Of a DNA stretch of 64,000 nt, positions 24,032-34,778 are shown piece after piece. The notes under the pieces are model-generated. The model was not told the origin of the DNA. It did not search any database and saw nothing but the letters and a program-made list of their open reading frames with translations. The position numbers and the translations under genes are program-made. Location of the stretch: NCBI GenBank assembly GCA_024305745.1, contig JAHRBS010000007.1, positions 372,001 through 436,000 of the forward strand, written 5' to 3'. The DNA comes from Polyporus tsugae. Lineage: Eukaryota > Basidiomycota > Agaricomycetes > Polyporales > Polyporaceae. Position 1 is the first letter of the stretch; each line of letters opens with the position of its first letter.

Positions 24032-24241
24032 ATGTCCTACTCCGCCAACACTCCCGCTTTCGGCTTCTTCTCCACCGCGCCCTCCGCACCCAATGCATTC
24101 GCGCTCTTCGCATCCACCCAGTCGCCGCGCGACACCTATCACATGTACGAGGACGCGCGTCAGGCCTTCTGCCCTTCGAGCGAACGCACCACGCAGCGGA
24201 AGACGTCCAAGTCCAGCCTGAAGAAGCTCTTCGGGCTGTAG
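24032..24241 (+). CDS. Small hypothetical protein, copy 1, 69 aa
   Basis: A single-exon frame ATG-TAG. The N-terminal half is Ala/Phe/Thr-rich (TPAFGFFSTAPSAPNAFALF). A central segment (QSPRDTYHMYEDARQAFCPS) and a basic C-terminus (QRKTSKSSLKKLFGL) follow. The paralogue at 28826-29023 shares most residues, with replacements concentrated in the N-terminal half and the C-terminal 15 residues unchanged, so the frame is under protein-level constraint. There is no signal peptide, membrane segment or CaaX end, and the lysine-rich tail could bind nucleic acid or membrane. In both copies the stop overlaps a GT and a protein-like frame resumes after an AG about 50-56 nt later, so a spliced, longer form is conceivable. 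Function unknown. Confidence 0.65.
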   Translation: MSYSANTPAFGFFSTAPSAPNAFALFASTQSPRDTYHMYEDARQAFCPSSERTTQRKTSKSSLKKLFGL

Positions 24242-24765
24242 ACGCATCCCGCTCGCCTCTGAGCGATTCCTACCATCACCACTCCTACGCAAGCGCGGTC
24301 CTATCCCGCTCGCACCGCCAATCGCGGCAACCATCGTCCGCGGCATCGCGTTCCTCGCGTCCGCACTCCTGCACAAACTCGCGGCCTCGCATGATGCGCA
24401 TGCATTCGCCATGCTTCAGACTGTTCCCAGTCACTGGCTACGGGCCACGTTGTCATGACGCTTACCAAAACCCCGTCGTAAACCTCGCGCCGCGCGAGTC
24501 GGCACACTCTCCGAGAGATCTTGTTGGATATGGAGAACACTCGACATTCGCAAGCTGGATTATGGGCATCCTAGAGGATCCGAGCTATGGACCTTTGGAC
24601 CTTTCCCCTGCTTATGCCTTGCCTGTACTGTCACTCGTACGCGACCTTATAGGGTCTCTGGACGTTTATTATATATGCAGCTCGTCTTTCTTTTATTTCA
24701 CTCGGTCTATTGAGTGATCACAGCAAGACGACATTTCCGCGCGTGGCGGTACGTCAAATAAGACC

Positions 24766-25515
24766 TGATAAAGTTTGCTTGTCGCAGGTCAGGGAGCCAA
24801 CACAAGTATGTGTTCAACACTCCCTTCGGCGCAATCATCTTCGAGCACGGTGGTCATCTAATCGCTGGTGGCACCTTTTCCCGACGCGTGAGTTCACTTT
24901 ACGACTCCTGCCGATAACATGACCATGTTGGCTGAATTTTACCGTACACAGGGCATATCACCCATTCATTCTCCAGAACTCGCGGACTAGTACATAATCT
25001 CCTTGATCGGCGACGATTCCATGCTGTGTCAATGTGCGTTAGTGTGCCATGATTCCTCCAAACCCGAACCTTCAAGCAGCTGTCGCCTCACATATGTCCG
25101 GTATGTCGCCGCGGTACAGGACTTGTGCTCAGACATCTCAGCTTGCTGATCTAGATTCTAGAGTATGTAACGTCTTGCAAAGCGGAGTGGGACGTTAATC
25201 ACCGAGCCGTTCCGTAAGCTCGCAGACGCGTACGTTCGCTGGTTCTTCTGATGGAGAACTGAATATGGTTCTATCATAGACGCGGCTCTGGACTCATTTT
25301 ATCCGACATGACCGGGTGATGGTCTCGGAACATGTCCTACACATGTTTTTCCACGAGGTCGTCCATGCTTGATGACTTATTTATCAACCGAAGAGGCTGC
25401 TGATCCACCCTCTTCGCTCTTCTGCCTCCTCTGCCACTGGTGAGTGGGTAGCTCTTCACGAACGCACTGTTCGCTCACGGTGGTACACGTCCTAGGTACG
25501 ATCTACGATACTCCA
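24766..25515. other. Intergenic, promoter side of the F-box gene
   Basis: No supported frame. The stretch separates the duplicated small-protein locus from the F-box ATG at 25516. Confidence 0.45.
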
Positions 25516-27303
25516 ATGGCCGCCACAGTCGACAACTTTCCCTTCCCTGACCTTGCGTCCTCTCTGCCCATCACCGACCGCGCCAGCCTCGTGGGACTTG
25601 ACGACAACGACGTCCGAGTGTGGTCCGCAGCCAAGGCAGACGAGTACCGCAGATTTGCCCTCGCTCTGCTCTCAATCCACAACGCCGTCGCACCCATCCA
25701 CCGCCTCCCTTTCGAGATCCTGTCTAAAATTTTCGAAGGGTCTTGGACGGATCGCAAAAGCTTCCGCATTGGCCACGTCTGTCGCCGGTGGCGGTCCGTG
25801 CTGCTCGGAACTACACGATTCTGGGCAGACGCGGTGGCGAATGAGCAGTTCTGTCCGAGCCACGGCGCCGTAGGCTACTTAGGAGTCACGCTTGAGCGAT
25901 CCGCCCCCCGTAACGTGGAACTGTCGTTCTCCCGTTTCTGGGGGGCCTTCTCTCGCTCCATTGCCTCCCATACTGGGCGGACTGTGTCGCTTGCGGTCAC
26001 CGTCGCTGATGGCAGCCAGCTTGTCGCGTTATGGAGCTGTCTCAGTTCCGGGATGCCTCAGCTTCGGACGTTGACCATCACCTTCGACCTCGACGCCGAC
26101 CCGGACTACCGTTCATGGACTTCTAATCCACGAGTCGAACCTCTATCTGCGGCCGCTCTTCCTCGCCTCACGCGAATCACTGCGCCTGCGGTTTTGCTTC
26201 CCGGTTTAACAGTCCCATCCTTACAGCACATCACCCTGGAGAATGTGTACGGACGTTACAGCCCCGAGGGCCGCCTAGCGAGCTACGAAGGCTTCTGTGA
26301 AGCGCTCGCGGTCTGCGCCCCCAGTCTGGAAACACTGGTGCTCCTCGACGTGGGGCCACGGGCCTACGACGACCCCCCATGCTCCATTGCACTCCCCGTG
26401 CTGCGACACCTCCGCATCGCAGACACCACACGCCGCTGCGCCCTCATCCTCTCCCGCCTCGCATTCCCAGACACCACCCGCATCAACTGCGCCAACGTCG
26501 ATAACGGTGCGCTATGCGCGACGCTCCCCATCGACTCCGCCTCGATCGACTCGCACATCGGCGCGACAGACCGCGTGGAGATCCGCGGCAATGCCGAGGC
26601 CACATCCGTCCACTGCCGCGCAGGGGACTCGGAGGAGCTGCTCTGCGTCGGCCTCGCGGGCGTCCGGAGGGGCCTGCGGCCCGACGACCTCGTGCGGCTC
26701 TTCCGCCCCCGGGGGGCGCGCGTCACGCACCTCACGGTCGCGGGGCTGGACGGGCGCGACGTGCAGGGCGTCGAGCTCCGCGCGTTCCCGCACCTCGTCC
26801 GGCTCGACGTCCGCGGGGAGATGGCGGGGTACGTCCTGCCGAACCTCGTGCGCAGAGACGACGAGCGCGAGCCTTCGGACGACGACGCCACAGACGGCCG
26901 TCGCGGTCGACGTGCCGCCGGTGTGGTCTGTCCGGGGCTGAAGACGCTGGCCGTCGACTTCCACTTTGCGTCTGGGACGGACCTGGGGACCGCGCTGCGG
27001 GACGGCGATATGGCCGTGGTCGAGGGGGACCTCCGCGGGCGATGTGCCGCACTCGGGCGTGTCCTCTCGCAGCGGTCGCAGATGGGAGGCTCCAATGTGA
27101 CGCAGTTGGAGTTCGGGTGCACGGAGCAAGGCTGGTCGGTCGGCTCGAACGAACGGTGCACACCAGTGCTTGACCCATCAGTCTGCTCGGACTGGGTATC
27201 CTGGCAGCCCATTGTGGAGGCGCTGGAGAAGTTGGTAGATGGACCGGTCGTGTTCACGGGCTATCGTTTCTTCCCGGCTTCGGACCGGCGCAAACTGCAG
27301 TAG
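25516..27303 (+). CDS. F-box protein, intact single exon, 595 aa
   Basis: F-box proteins link substrates to SCF (Skp1-cullin) ubiquitin ligases; the target is unknown. The frame runs from ATG 25516 to TAG 27303 without introns. After a 55-residue lead with a helix (AAKADEYRRFALALLSIHNA) comes the F-box at about 60-107 (HRLPFEILSKIF, GHVCRRWRSVLLGTTRFWAD). The rest has leucine-rich beta/helix periodicity (LRTLTITFDLD, LPVLRHLRIADT) as in agaricomycete F-box/LRR-like proteins. The C-terminus (SDWVSWQPIVEALEKLVDGP, then VVFTGY) matches the ends of the other F-box genes in this window. The gene is enclosed by inverted copies of a duplicated segment (24480-24765 and 27710-28010). Long minus-strand frames over it are shadows of G+C-rich coding sequence. 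Confidence 0.9.
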   Translation: MAATVDNFPFPDLASSLPITDRASLVGLDDNDVRVWSAAKADEYRRFALALLSIHNAVAPIHRLPFEILSKIFEGSWTDRKSFRIGHVCRRWRSVLLGTTRFWADAVANEQFCPSHGAVGYLGVTLERSAPRNVELSFSRFWGAFSRSIASHTGRTVSLAVTVADGSQLVALWSCLSSGMPQLRTLTITFDLDADPDYRSWTSNPRVEPLSAAALPRLTRITAPAVLLPGLTVPSLQHITLENVYGRYSPEGRLASYEGFCEALAVCAPSLETLVLLDVGPRAYDDPPCSIALPVLRHLRIADTTRRCALILSRLAFPDTTRINCANVDNGALCATLPIDSASIDSHIGATDRVEIRGNAEATSVHCRAGDSEELLCVGLAGVRRGLRPDDLVRLFRPRGARVTHLTVAGLDGRDVQGVELRAFPHLVRLDVRGEMAGYVLPNLVRRDDEREPSDDDATDGRRGRRAAGVVCPGLKTLAVDFHFASGTDLGTALRDGDMAVVEGDLRGRCAALGRVLSQRSQMGGSNVTQLEFGCTEQGWSVGSNERCTPVLDPSVCSDWVSWQPIVEALEKLVDGPVVFTGYRFFPASDRRKLQ

Positions 27304-27709
27304 CCTGGCTTTGAAGTTGTCATAGAGCTTGCCAATGGATGTCGCTGAAGTCGGCGGTCGTACTTCCTTCCGTGCTAAATTTGAGAAATGAGATCCGGGT
27401 GCCTTTAATCAGTCTCCCGCCGTCCTATACATGCTATACATGGTATATAATCTCATTGATTCACCTCTCCTCCTTGGACCTGTTCATGGGGTGTAAATAC
27501 TAAAAGCCATCGATGAAGTTGAAGAAGACAGCATACACACGGGTTAAGTCCGTCATTAACGCTCCGAGCAGGAAGCATGGCCCGAATGACCCCGAACAAT
27601 CGCTCTTGGGGGCGGGGCGCATCTCCCTCGGCCAAAGTCGTCATTGCTCTCCACTCGAGGTTCGGAGGTTGGATGAGGTTCTTGAGTTTGTTCGGTGCGA
27701 CAAGCAAAT
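27304..27709. other. Intergenic, 3' side of the F-box gene
   Basis: AT-richer sequence following the F-box stop codon. No supported feature. Confidence 0.45.
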
Positions 27710-28320
27710 CTGATCAGGTCTCATTTGACCGGCGCGCCACACGCGTGAACGTTGTCTTGCCGCGATCACTCGAGAGGCTGAGTGGAGTAGAAGAAGGACG
27801 AGGTGCATATAATAAGCGTCCAGAGACCGGATACGGTCGTGTACGGGTCACAGTACAGGCAAAACATGAGCAAGGGAAAGGTCCATCTGTCCATAGGTCC
27901 TCTAGGATGCCCATAGTAATCCAGCATACAAATGACGAGTGCTCTCCGCATCATTGGGATCTCTTGGAGATGTTGCCGACTCGCGCAGCGCGAGGTTTAC
28001 CACGGGAAGGGGCGCGCAACTGAGCGACAGTGCAGTAGGTGACTGCAGAGGTCCGAGACATGCGGATCGACTGATGTCGCGGGTTTCCGCGGGGTGCTGA
28101 CGCGAGAAGCGCGATGGCGTCGACGACGGGGCCCGAGCTTGGTCGTGCAAGGGGGATAGGACCACGCTGGGGTGAGAGTACTAGTGGTAGTGGCCGGTGG
28201 CCCCATGATGAAGTAGTAATGTTTATCGGCAAGCACTGGCAGGCTGAGGACGCTTCCCATGAGCAGTATCGATAACTGCTCACACTTAGAACAGTACCAT
28301 AGGATGCTCAAACGCACCAG
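27710..28320 (-). repeat. Duplicated locus, inverted and gutted copy 3
   Basis: Read on the minus strand, this matches the 3' part of the small-protein locus. GGGCATCCTAGAGGA is shared with about 24565, TCTGGACG-TTATTATAT with about 24657, and GAGTGATC-C-GCAAGAC with about 24713, with about 80% identity by eye over some 200 bp. Further on, AGCGTGGTCCTATCCC corresponds to AGCGCGGTCCTATCCC near 24291. The coding part (the KTSKSSLKKLFGL end and everything before it) is missing, so only the 3' flank remains. It lies head to head with copy 2. Confidence 0.7.
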
Positions 28321-28409
28321 GAAAGCTTTACAAGGCTGACGAGGATCCGGAAGTCACGGTTGGGGTGAACGATTGAACGGGGCCATAAGTAGCGGTGTTG
28401 GTGATTCGC

Positions 28410-29290
28410 GTGGCTTTGTTTGGACACACAAGGTGGCCAAACAACAGCCTACGGCGTCTAATAAGCTCCTCTCAGCGTCATTGTCGAGCTCGTCCTCCAG
28501 CCTCATTGGCCCACTCTACGCTCGGATGTCGCTGTGGGCGACATGTATCGTGGAAACGGATGGATGCTATGTACTCGTGTTGATCTCGACGCAACCACTT
28601 GCCGCAAACGGGAATTTCTTGTGTGTGCAACCGCCCGGGACTCGTCGATTGGCACTTCACCTCCATGCCCATCGCTGCACGCTCGCTAATGGCAGCAATC
28701 CGCCATATTCTGGCTGGTATATAGGAGGAGGATGTTAGAAGCTAAGGCTACATCATTAGCCAGTCTCACAGCGACTTCCGGTCTTCGCTCGTAACACTAC
28801 TATCATCCCCCGAACACCTTCGAAGATGTCCTACTACACCAGCACTCCCGCTTTCACCTTCTTCCCCGCACCCAACGCATTCGCGCTCTTCACATCCATT
28901 CAGTCGCCGCGCAACACCTACCACATGTATGAGGACGTGCGCCAGGTGCTCTGTCCCTCGAGCCAACGCGCAATGCAGCGGAAGACGTCCAAGTCCAGCC
29001 TGAAGAAGCTCTTCGGGCTGTGAACGCATCCCTCTCGCTTACGAGCGATCACCCCCACTCTCATGCCAGCGCGGTTCTAACCCGCTCGCACCGCCAATCA
29101 CGGCTACCATCGTCGACGCTATCGCGCTGCTCCCGCCCACGCTCCTGCGGGACCCCTGCGGTCATCCGTGACGCTGTCGCTTCGCGCGTCGCGTCGCCGA
29201 GTCGGCAACCTCTCCGAGGCATCCTGTCGGATATCGAGAACACACCCATCTCAAGTTGGGAAGACGGACTCTGCATCTTCCCTACGGACC
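28410..29290 (+). repeat. Duplicated locus, copy 2 (small-protein gene and flanks)
   Basis: Counterpart of 23570-24765: the same promoter block, the same CAGTCTCACAGCGAC...CATCCCCCGAACACCTTCGA leader, the coding frame and about 250 bp of 3' flank (CGCTCGCACCGCCAATC in both). Confidence 0.8.
28826..29023 (+). CDS. Small hypothetical protein, copy 2, 65 aa
   Basis: Paralogue of the 69-residue protein at 24032. ATG to TGA, single exon. It keeps TPAFTFFPAPNAFALF, IQSPRNTYHMYED and the unchanged end QRKTSKSSLKKLFGL. Relative to copy 1 it lacks four residues in the N-terminal Ala/Ser stretch. The promoter TATA (about 28717) and leader are also conserved, so both copies may be expressed. No recognised domain. 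Confidence 0.65.
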   Translation: MSYYTSTPAFTFFPAPNAFALFTSIQSPRNTYHMYEDVRQVLCPSSQRAMQRKTSKSSLKKLFGL

Positions 29291-29558
29291 TATCGATATA
29301 CGGACGTTCCTTCTCTTTGTTTGTCTCTCCCCTGTATTACTACGCACTCGATCGTATCAATGCATTCTGCCATGGACTTCAGTGATGTTGTGCGACTTGG
29401 CTCGCTGGGCTCAATCATGATCGTCCTTACCGGAGACCGTTCATATCTGCTTCCTTCCGTGCGATGCTTCCAACCATGCAAGCGCAAACTGAGACATTAT
29501 CAGATCGTAACGCAAGTAACACATCTATCATCAGGTGAACGTTCTAAAGCACAGCAGC

Positions 29559-30025
29559 CTAGAGGGAAACGGGAACGCAGCCAATCGAGACGGCGCCACC
29601 CTGCACAGTCACGTTCGAGTCCAGTCAGCTACCGCTACCAAGCCTTCCAGTTCGAAGCAGCAGGGAAGCACTCACGACGTCGTTGTTCTGGCAGCACACG
29701 GGCTCCGCCGAGCACGCGCTCCCACCACCCACACCGATCACAGAGAGCGGCGAGCACTGGATACCGATCTGGCCGATCACGTCCTGGACGTTAATGCCGA
29801 GCCCCGCCAGAATGGCGGACCCCGCAGCGGAGTCGGACTGTGCAAGACGACAGCGTTAGGGTTGTCATCGCCCGGTTTAACGTCGGAGAAGGGTGATTCG
29901 TGAGGGAGGGCACGTACGTCCTCAAGGCTGTTGCAGCACTGGATGGGGCCCGTGTTGCATTCGCCCCCGGCGGCCGCGAGGGCGGCGAAGGCGAGGGTGG
30001 ACACAGCGGCGAGGCGAGCGAACAT
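29559..30025 (-). CDS. Class I hydrophobin, three exons, 103 aa
   Basis: Secreted amphipathic protein that self-assembles on hyphal walls and at air-water interfaces. Exons on the minus strand are 30025-29918, 29837-29676 and 29600-29559, with introns of 80 and 75 nt, giving 103 residues. A signal peptide ([20 protein letters not shown]) precedes the eight-cysteine pattern: C-x6-CC ([10 protein letters not shown]), C (IGIQCSPLS), C-x5-CC (ACSAEPVCC) and the last C in [13 protein letters not shown]. The spacing between the first CC and the fourth cysteine (32 residues) fits class I. The final 13 residues are only visible after splicing. A TATA box lies about 120 nt upstream of the ATG. ATG 30025 is chosen because it gives the signal peptide; an in-frame non-ATG extension upstream is ignored. 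Confidence 0.95.
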
Positions 30026-30143
30026 GATGTATACGTGGGATGGAATTGAGAGCGAATGCAAAAGCGAGAGAGGCACGGGTGCTTGTGCCGAGGCTGCGAA
30101 TGCGGTAGACTGTTGCTACCCTTTCCCCCTCGTACCCCCACAC

Positions 30144-30152
30144 CTTATATAC
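30144..30152 (-). promoter_or_regulatory. TATA box of the intact hydrophobin gene
   Basis: TATATAAGG on the minus strand, about 120 nt before ATG 30025. The same block (CGTATATA-AAGGTGTGGGGG) is conserved before the second hydrophobin at about 34769-34778. Confidence 0.6.
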
Positions 30153-30480
30153 GTCCAGAGCCGGGCCCGTGCGCTGCACTTCACCTGGCGGCACGCCGAG
30201 CGGGCCCTTCACGGCTGCTATACTTGGCCCGGGTTCGAGGTCCAGCGGTCAGCGCGAGCGAGTTGGAAGCGGCGGGGCGCGCGCCGGCTACGAGGCTCAA
30301 GTGAGTGCACCCGTTGGACGAGTCGCCTCGGCGCATGCCGGCGCGTCAACGCGTCAACCCTGAGCCGCGCTTGGTGAGCTTTCGGCACAATGCAGACTAC
30401 CAGGTGTTCCAAACGCACCTTGTCAACGGCCGGAAGCGAGCAACAGGAGGATATCCAGGAACACCGCCCGACCGACGGTC

Positions 30481-30957
30481 TGATCGTGTACTTGGCATGT
30501 CACCAAACGATATATACAGGGAAACCCACCTACTCGCTGGACCATGGGAGGGGGTGGAAAAGCGAACAGTGTATGAAAATGCTGTCTGCGGAGACTCAAT
30601 TAGCGGGTTCTTGGCAGACAATGTGAGTGCGACGCACCCGAACACGATGGCGATGGCGATGGCCCTCCATTGCGCAGCCTCGAATGGAAATACCCCTCTG
30701 CTCGGTAGGTTCGATACTCCTCAGGTGCCATTGCGTCCTCGAATACGCGGAAATTTTTCAAGGGTTGTTCTCGACCGAACGTGTTACTCACCGTCGCAAC
30801 CTCCTCTTGAGTACTAGAGACTTGCCGCATCGAAACCAAGCATAGACAAAGGCGCGAAACACGCCTGTCGCGCATGCCATTCGTGAGAATCATGGGTGTC
30901 GTGGTTGGAGTCGTAATCGTTTACTGTAAGCATGGTCAAAGTGCTCAGACGCCATAG
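30481..30957. other. Intergenic; nothing supported
   Basis: Between the hydrophobin duplication unit and the 3' end of the transporter gene. Only short frames. Confidence 0.4.
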
Positions 30958-33035
30958 CTAGCAGCGATCCCTCGACGTCGTGTACCCGATGTCCACCCAT
31001 GCACGCATCCGGTCTCCGTACCGGATCGTCAACAAAATCATCCTGAAGGCACCGTCAGAGAAGCCGACTCGGAGGCACAGTGCGCGAAGGAGGGGTCGCG
31101 GGAGCCAGGAGGATTGAGAGACGCACCCGAAACCCAGCCACGCAATCAGCGCGAACAGCGCATTCGTCGCGGCGACTCCGATAGCGTTTATGAGAGGGAG
31201 CATGCCCGCGGTCGCGAACGCCGCGACGAGTGCGCGGAACGAGCTGTTTCGCCACCGGTCTCTGTCAGCACTCACGTACGACGCAGCGCGAGGATTCTCG
31301 GTACTTACGAGCTGGCCGCCATCGATTCGGCGCTCCGGTCATGCAAAATGTCGACAAAGTAGGAAGAGCAAGGAGTCAGGATGACGAGCAGCTGCGAGCA
31401 TACGGTTTAGGGTCAGCACTATGCGGCCGACGAGCAATCAAGAAGGACGTACCCCGACGCCGTTCATGAACAGCGAAGCGACGATGAGAACGATACCAGG
31501 GAGCCCGGGAACGTATTTTATGGTCAGTCCTTCTGCGAGGACCGACACGGGCACTAAGATAGCCGCGCCCCACATTGTGGCACGGAGGCGATCTTCGGGC
31601 AGCCAGACGCCATCGCGACGCTCGCGGCGCAGGATTACAGCTCTGTCGGCTAAATACCCCGCCAACGGGGAGCCGACTATAGTGGGGAATGTTGAGTGGG
31701 TGCATGGTCTTCGAGTAGGAGGCGCAGGAGACTCACTGATGTTCCCAAGACCTAACGGGAGGAAGAATGCCCCTATGAGGGCTTCGTTCGAAATGTTGTA
31801 TGCCTTGCCCTGGGGTTGCGTCAGGTTTTAATCCTGAAGGACAAGAGAGTATGGGGGCTCACAATCGTATAAGAGACAGGGACCATCATAACTGGATGGC
31901 GTTAGCTGAGTACAACGTTGTGTCGAGCACGAACCTACCAAAATCACAGATTAAACCCGTTGCGCCCGCCACGCTCTAGGTCAATATCAGTCAAGATTAC
32001 GGTGGCTCAAATTGCGGCAGCGACTGACCGGAAGTAACACATTCGGACTACGCAAGAGCGTAATACAGGCAAGGGGGTTGAGAATCTTAAGCCCGCTCCC
32101 TTCAGCCTTGGTCTTGTTGAGCCTCTCTGGATCGAGCGTTTCGGGGAGCCATAATGCTGTCGGGACAAACGCAGTAATGCCCATGAAGAACAAGGCCCAC
32201 TGAGCATAGCGCCAAGAGGCATAATGCGTAGCGAGACCTCCACAGAGCGGAGCGATTGCTGGACCGAACATCGAGGCCTGATTCGAGAGAAAGCACGGAA
32301 TGAGTTACTGCTGTCGTAGCCTTTGAACAGCATGTGACATCACTCACGCCAACGAACAGACCCATGGCATACCCTCGTTCCTCGAGACGATATATATCTC
32401 CGATGACTCCGGCGCCGACGGATAACGAGTTTGACGCACCGAAGGCTTGAACAACGCGCCAGAACATGAGCGTGGGCACGGTATGCGAACTTGCGACCCC
32501 AATCGAGCCCACGCAAAGACACGGCAGAGACCTCAAATACACGAAGCGGCGGCCATCTACGATCATGGGCGGCGATTAGAGAGCGCAAAGGGAAGGGTCA
32601 AAGGCTCCAGGTTCGTCTACTCACATGTGCCCGAATATGTCGCCCAGATAAGACTGCCGATGGCGTTAGTAGCAAGTGATAAGCTCACTGCAAAACTATT
32701 CCGATGTCGGATTAGAATGCCGGGTGGATGGATGTATTCGGGCGTACCTGATAACCGAACCCGAGGTACCGAGGTCCCTAGCGATCTCGGGGATAGAGGG
32801 TATGAAGGACCCAGAGGCCAAAACTAGTTAGATAGAGCTCAGTGAGCCTGCGAGTTCGTCTTGCCATGGCTACGGAGTTGAAACACTCACAGGGTATCAC
32901 AACAGCATAACTGATCAGGGCCACGATGGTGCGTTTTTGGGAGGAAGAAAAGCGTTGATAGAGCAGATCGTGCTTCAGGATCTCCGAATCCGGTGAAGAG
33001 GCGGCTAGTAGTGGGCTTTCTTCTGTCGACGCCAT
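30958..33035 (-). CDS. Major facilitator superfamily transporter, 12 exons, 471 aa
   Basis: A proton-coupled small-molecule exporter of the fungal drug:H+ antiporter type is the likeliest role; the substrate is unknown. Minus-strand exons: 33035-32891, 32823-32748, 32695-32625, 32556-32348, 32277-32029, 31975-31939, 31891-31863, 31809-31737, 31676-31453, 31391-31309, 31261-31127 and 31042-30958. All introns are GT...AG and 47-84 nt long. The spliced frame is 472 codons. After a soluble head (MASTEESPLLAASSPDSE) come hydrophobic helices including FIPSIPEIARDLGTSGSVI, LATNAIGSLIWATYSGT with YGRRFVYLRS (MFS motif A region), GPAIAPLCGGLATHYASWR and the end helix ALVAAFATAGMLPLINAIG. The central loop is TLDPERLNKTKAEGSG. 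The gene sits between the two hydrophobin duplicates and appears intact. Length is slightly below typical DHA1 proteins. Confidence 0.88.
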
Positions 33036-34154
33036 GATCCAGTGCCGCGTCCCCTCCAGTGGAGGTCGGAAACAACGCTCGACGGTGGTGCTCGTGGATG
33101 AAGAATGCTTCAGCCGTGACCGTCACAGTTGTTGAGTGAAAAGGGTCGCGGCTAACTTTTCGAGTCATCATGTGTCAAAATGGGGTCGTGATGCCTTGGG
33201 TTGAATCAGGGTTGAATTGCTTGAGAACCGATGCTTGTCAGCTAACTGCAACAACTCGTGCCAGCATATAGATTGTTACGCTTGCCGGCCCTGAGTCCGA
33301 GTTGGACTCTGCCGGTGCCAGTGAGTGGGCGTATCATGGGTAAAAACGCACTTGAAACAATTCGCCGATTCCTGAGCCTCGTTCCGACCGGTTCCGACAT
33401 ATCCGAGGACCGAGTCGGTGAACGTTGGAATTCGTGTGCTGATTTGGCAAGCGAGTGCTCGCCGGCAGTTTCCGACGTAGCGTATGGTTCGCGGTTGCAA
33501 AATTTCGTACTCATCCGTTTGCCTCTGTACCACGACGACCTCGTACAGGCCAACCGGAATACACTGTTTTTGCTTCACTCGGTCGAAATCTTTCGCTTGC
33601 TCTAACAACTAGTTCCCCCGAGCGAGGATCAGGACGGCAACTTACGACACCCAATTTGCGGCCATCCCTGGGGTGCAGTACTATTTGCTGCTGGCATGAA
33701 CTTGAGCTTCACCACCGGTCCGGGCTTGCCACACCATTCCGCAATGCACACCCCCCCACCGCCGCTGCCAGTCGTCGTGCTAAGTACAACTCCTCTCCGA
33801 GTCCTGATGGTACCCGCCACCAAGATTAGGCGCCCAAGAGGCTCAGCGCCCAGCAAGCGCCTGTTGTCCACCGCTCCTACACACAGGGACAGTTTTGAAC
33901 TTGACCGATGTGGTAGTTCACACAAGTTGAGGATAATATGCGATCATATAACACGTTTCAGTGATTTCCGCCTTCAACGTTAAACAATTCCAGTCAACAA
34001 CAAACTATTTTGAGCAGCCAACGATCAATTGCAACTTTTTGCTCCCGCGAGCCTCGCGCAAGCGAGGCCGATGCAACCAGGAAGAGAACAACAAGAAAGA
34101 CAAGAAATATGATATGTATGCGTTGCTTCTGCTGTCACAAACTGCGCGCACGAT
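33036..34154. other. Intergenic; nothing supported
   Basis: Short frames on both strands (to about 124 codons), without motifs or splice structure. Confidence 0.4.
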
Positions 34155-34226
34155 GCAACGGAAGCTGAGACATTATCAGATCGTAACGTAAGTAACACAC
34201 CAGGTGGACGTCTAAAGCATGGCAGC

Positions 34227-34669
34227 CTAGAGGGAAATGGGAACGCAGCCAATCGAGACGGCGCCACCCTGCACAGTTACGTTCAAGTCCAGTCAGCTAC
34301 CGCTCACGCCCTTCAGTTCGAAGCAGCAGGAAAGCACTCACGACGTTGTTGTTCTTGCAGCACACGGGCTTCGCCGAGCATGCGTTGCTGGCACCCACAC
34401 CGACCACAGAGAGCGGCGAGCACCCGAGACCGATCTGGCCGGTCACGCTCTGCGCGTCGATACCGAGCAGCGATAACAGCGTGGACCCTGCAACGGATTT
34501 GGACTGCGGCGAATTTATCGTCAGCATCATATTATGGTTTCAGTTCAGGGGGGGACGTACGTCCTCCGTGCTGTTGCAGCACTGCATGGAACCCGTGTTG
34601 CAGTCACCAGCGGCGACCGCAAGGACAGCGAAGGCGAGGGCAGAGGCAGCGGCGAAGACGGGAAAGCAT
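34227..34669 (-). pseudogene. Class I hydrophobin copy with +1 frameshift in the signal peptide
   Basis: Exons 34669-34561, 34503-34342 and 34268-34227 match the intact copy in size except exon 1, which is 109 instead of 108 nt. The extra base lies between the ATG and the conserved CGCCGCT block, within about 12 nt of the start. Translation from this ATG therefore leaves the hydrophobin frame and stops after 21 codons (TGA). Everything downstream is preserved: QCCNSTED, IGLGCSPLS, ACSAKPVCC and the spliced end [13 protein letters not shown], so all eight cysteine positions remain. There is no in-frame ATG upstream in the same exon. Either this is a very young pseudogene, translation begins in an undetected upstream exon, or one base is a sequencing error. 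Intact downstream coding argues for recency or error. Confidence 0.75.
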
Positions 34670-34768
34670 GATGGCTGGATGTGTTGGAGTGGGGTGGTGC
34701 TTTGAAGCTGCGAATGGAGGGGCGAATGCGTTCGACTCCTGCTGTCCTTCCTCTTCGTACCCCCACAC

Positions 34769-34778
34769 CTTATATATA
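34769..34778 (-). promoter_or_regulatory. TATA box of the second hydrophobin copy
   Basis: TATATATAAG on the minus strand, about 100 nt upstream of ATG 34669, in a promoter block shared with the intact copy. Confidence 0.5.

Larger units (their letters stand above)
23570..24765 (+). repeat. Duplicated locus, copy 1 (small-protein gene and flanks)
   Basis: This segment resembles 28410-29290 over promoter, coding region and part of the 3' flank. For example GGCCAAACAACAGCCTACGG occurs near 23618 and 28436, CTGGCTGGTATATAGGAGGA near 23897 and 28709, and CAGCGCGG/AAGCGCGG blocks follow the stop codons. Its 3' part (about 24480-24765) also resembles the minus strand of 27710-28010. Confidence 0.8.
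29480..30480 (-). repeat. Hydrophobin locus duplication, unit A
   Basis: About 1 kb similar to 34155-35055: TGAGACATTATCAGATCGTA at about 29490 and 34168, the three hydrophobin exons, the promoter, and GCGTCAACCCTGAGC further out at about 30353 and 34922. The similarity covers 3' flank, gene, promoter and upstream sequence, so it is a segmental duplication rather than a retrocopy (introns are kept). Confidence 0.85.

Noticed and set aside
26364..27257. Long minus-strand frames over the F-box gene
   Set aside because: Arg/Ser/Thr-rich shadows caused by G+C-biased third codon positions of the plus-strand F-box gene; no domain and no ATG at their first codon.
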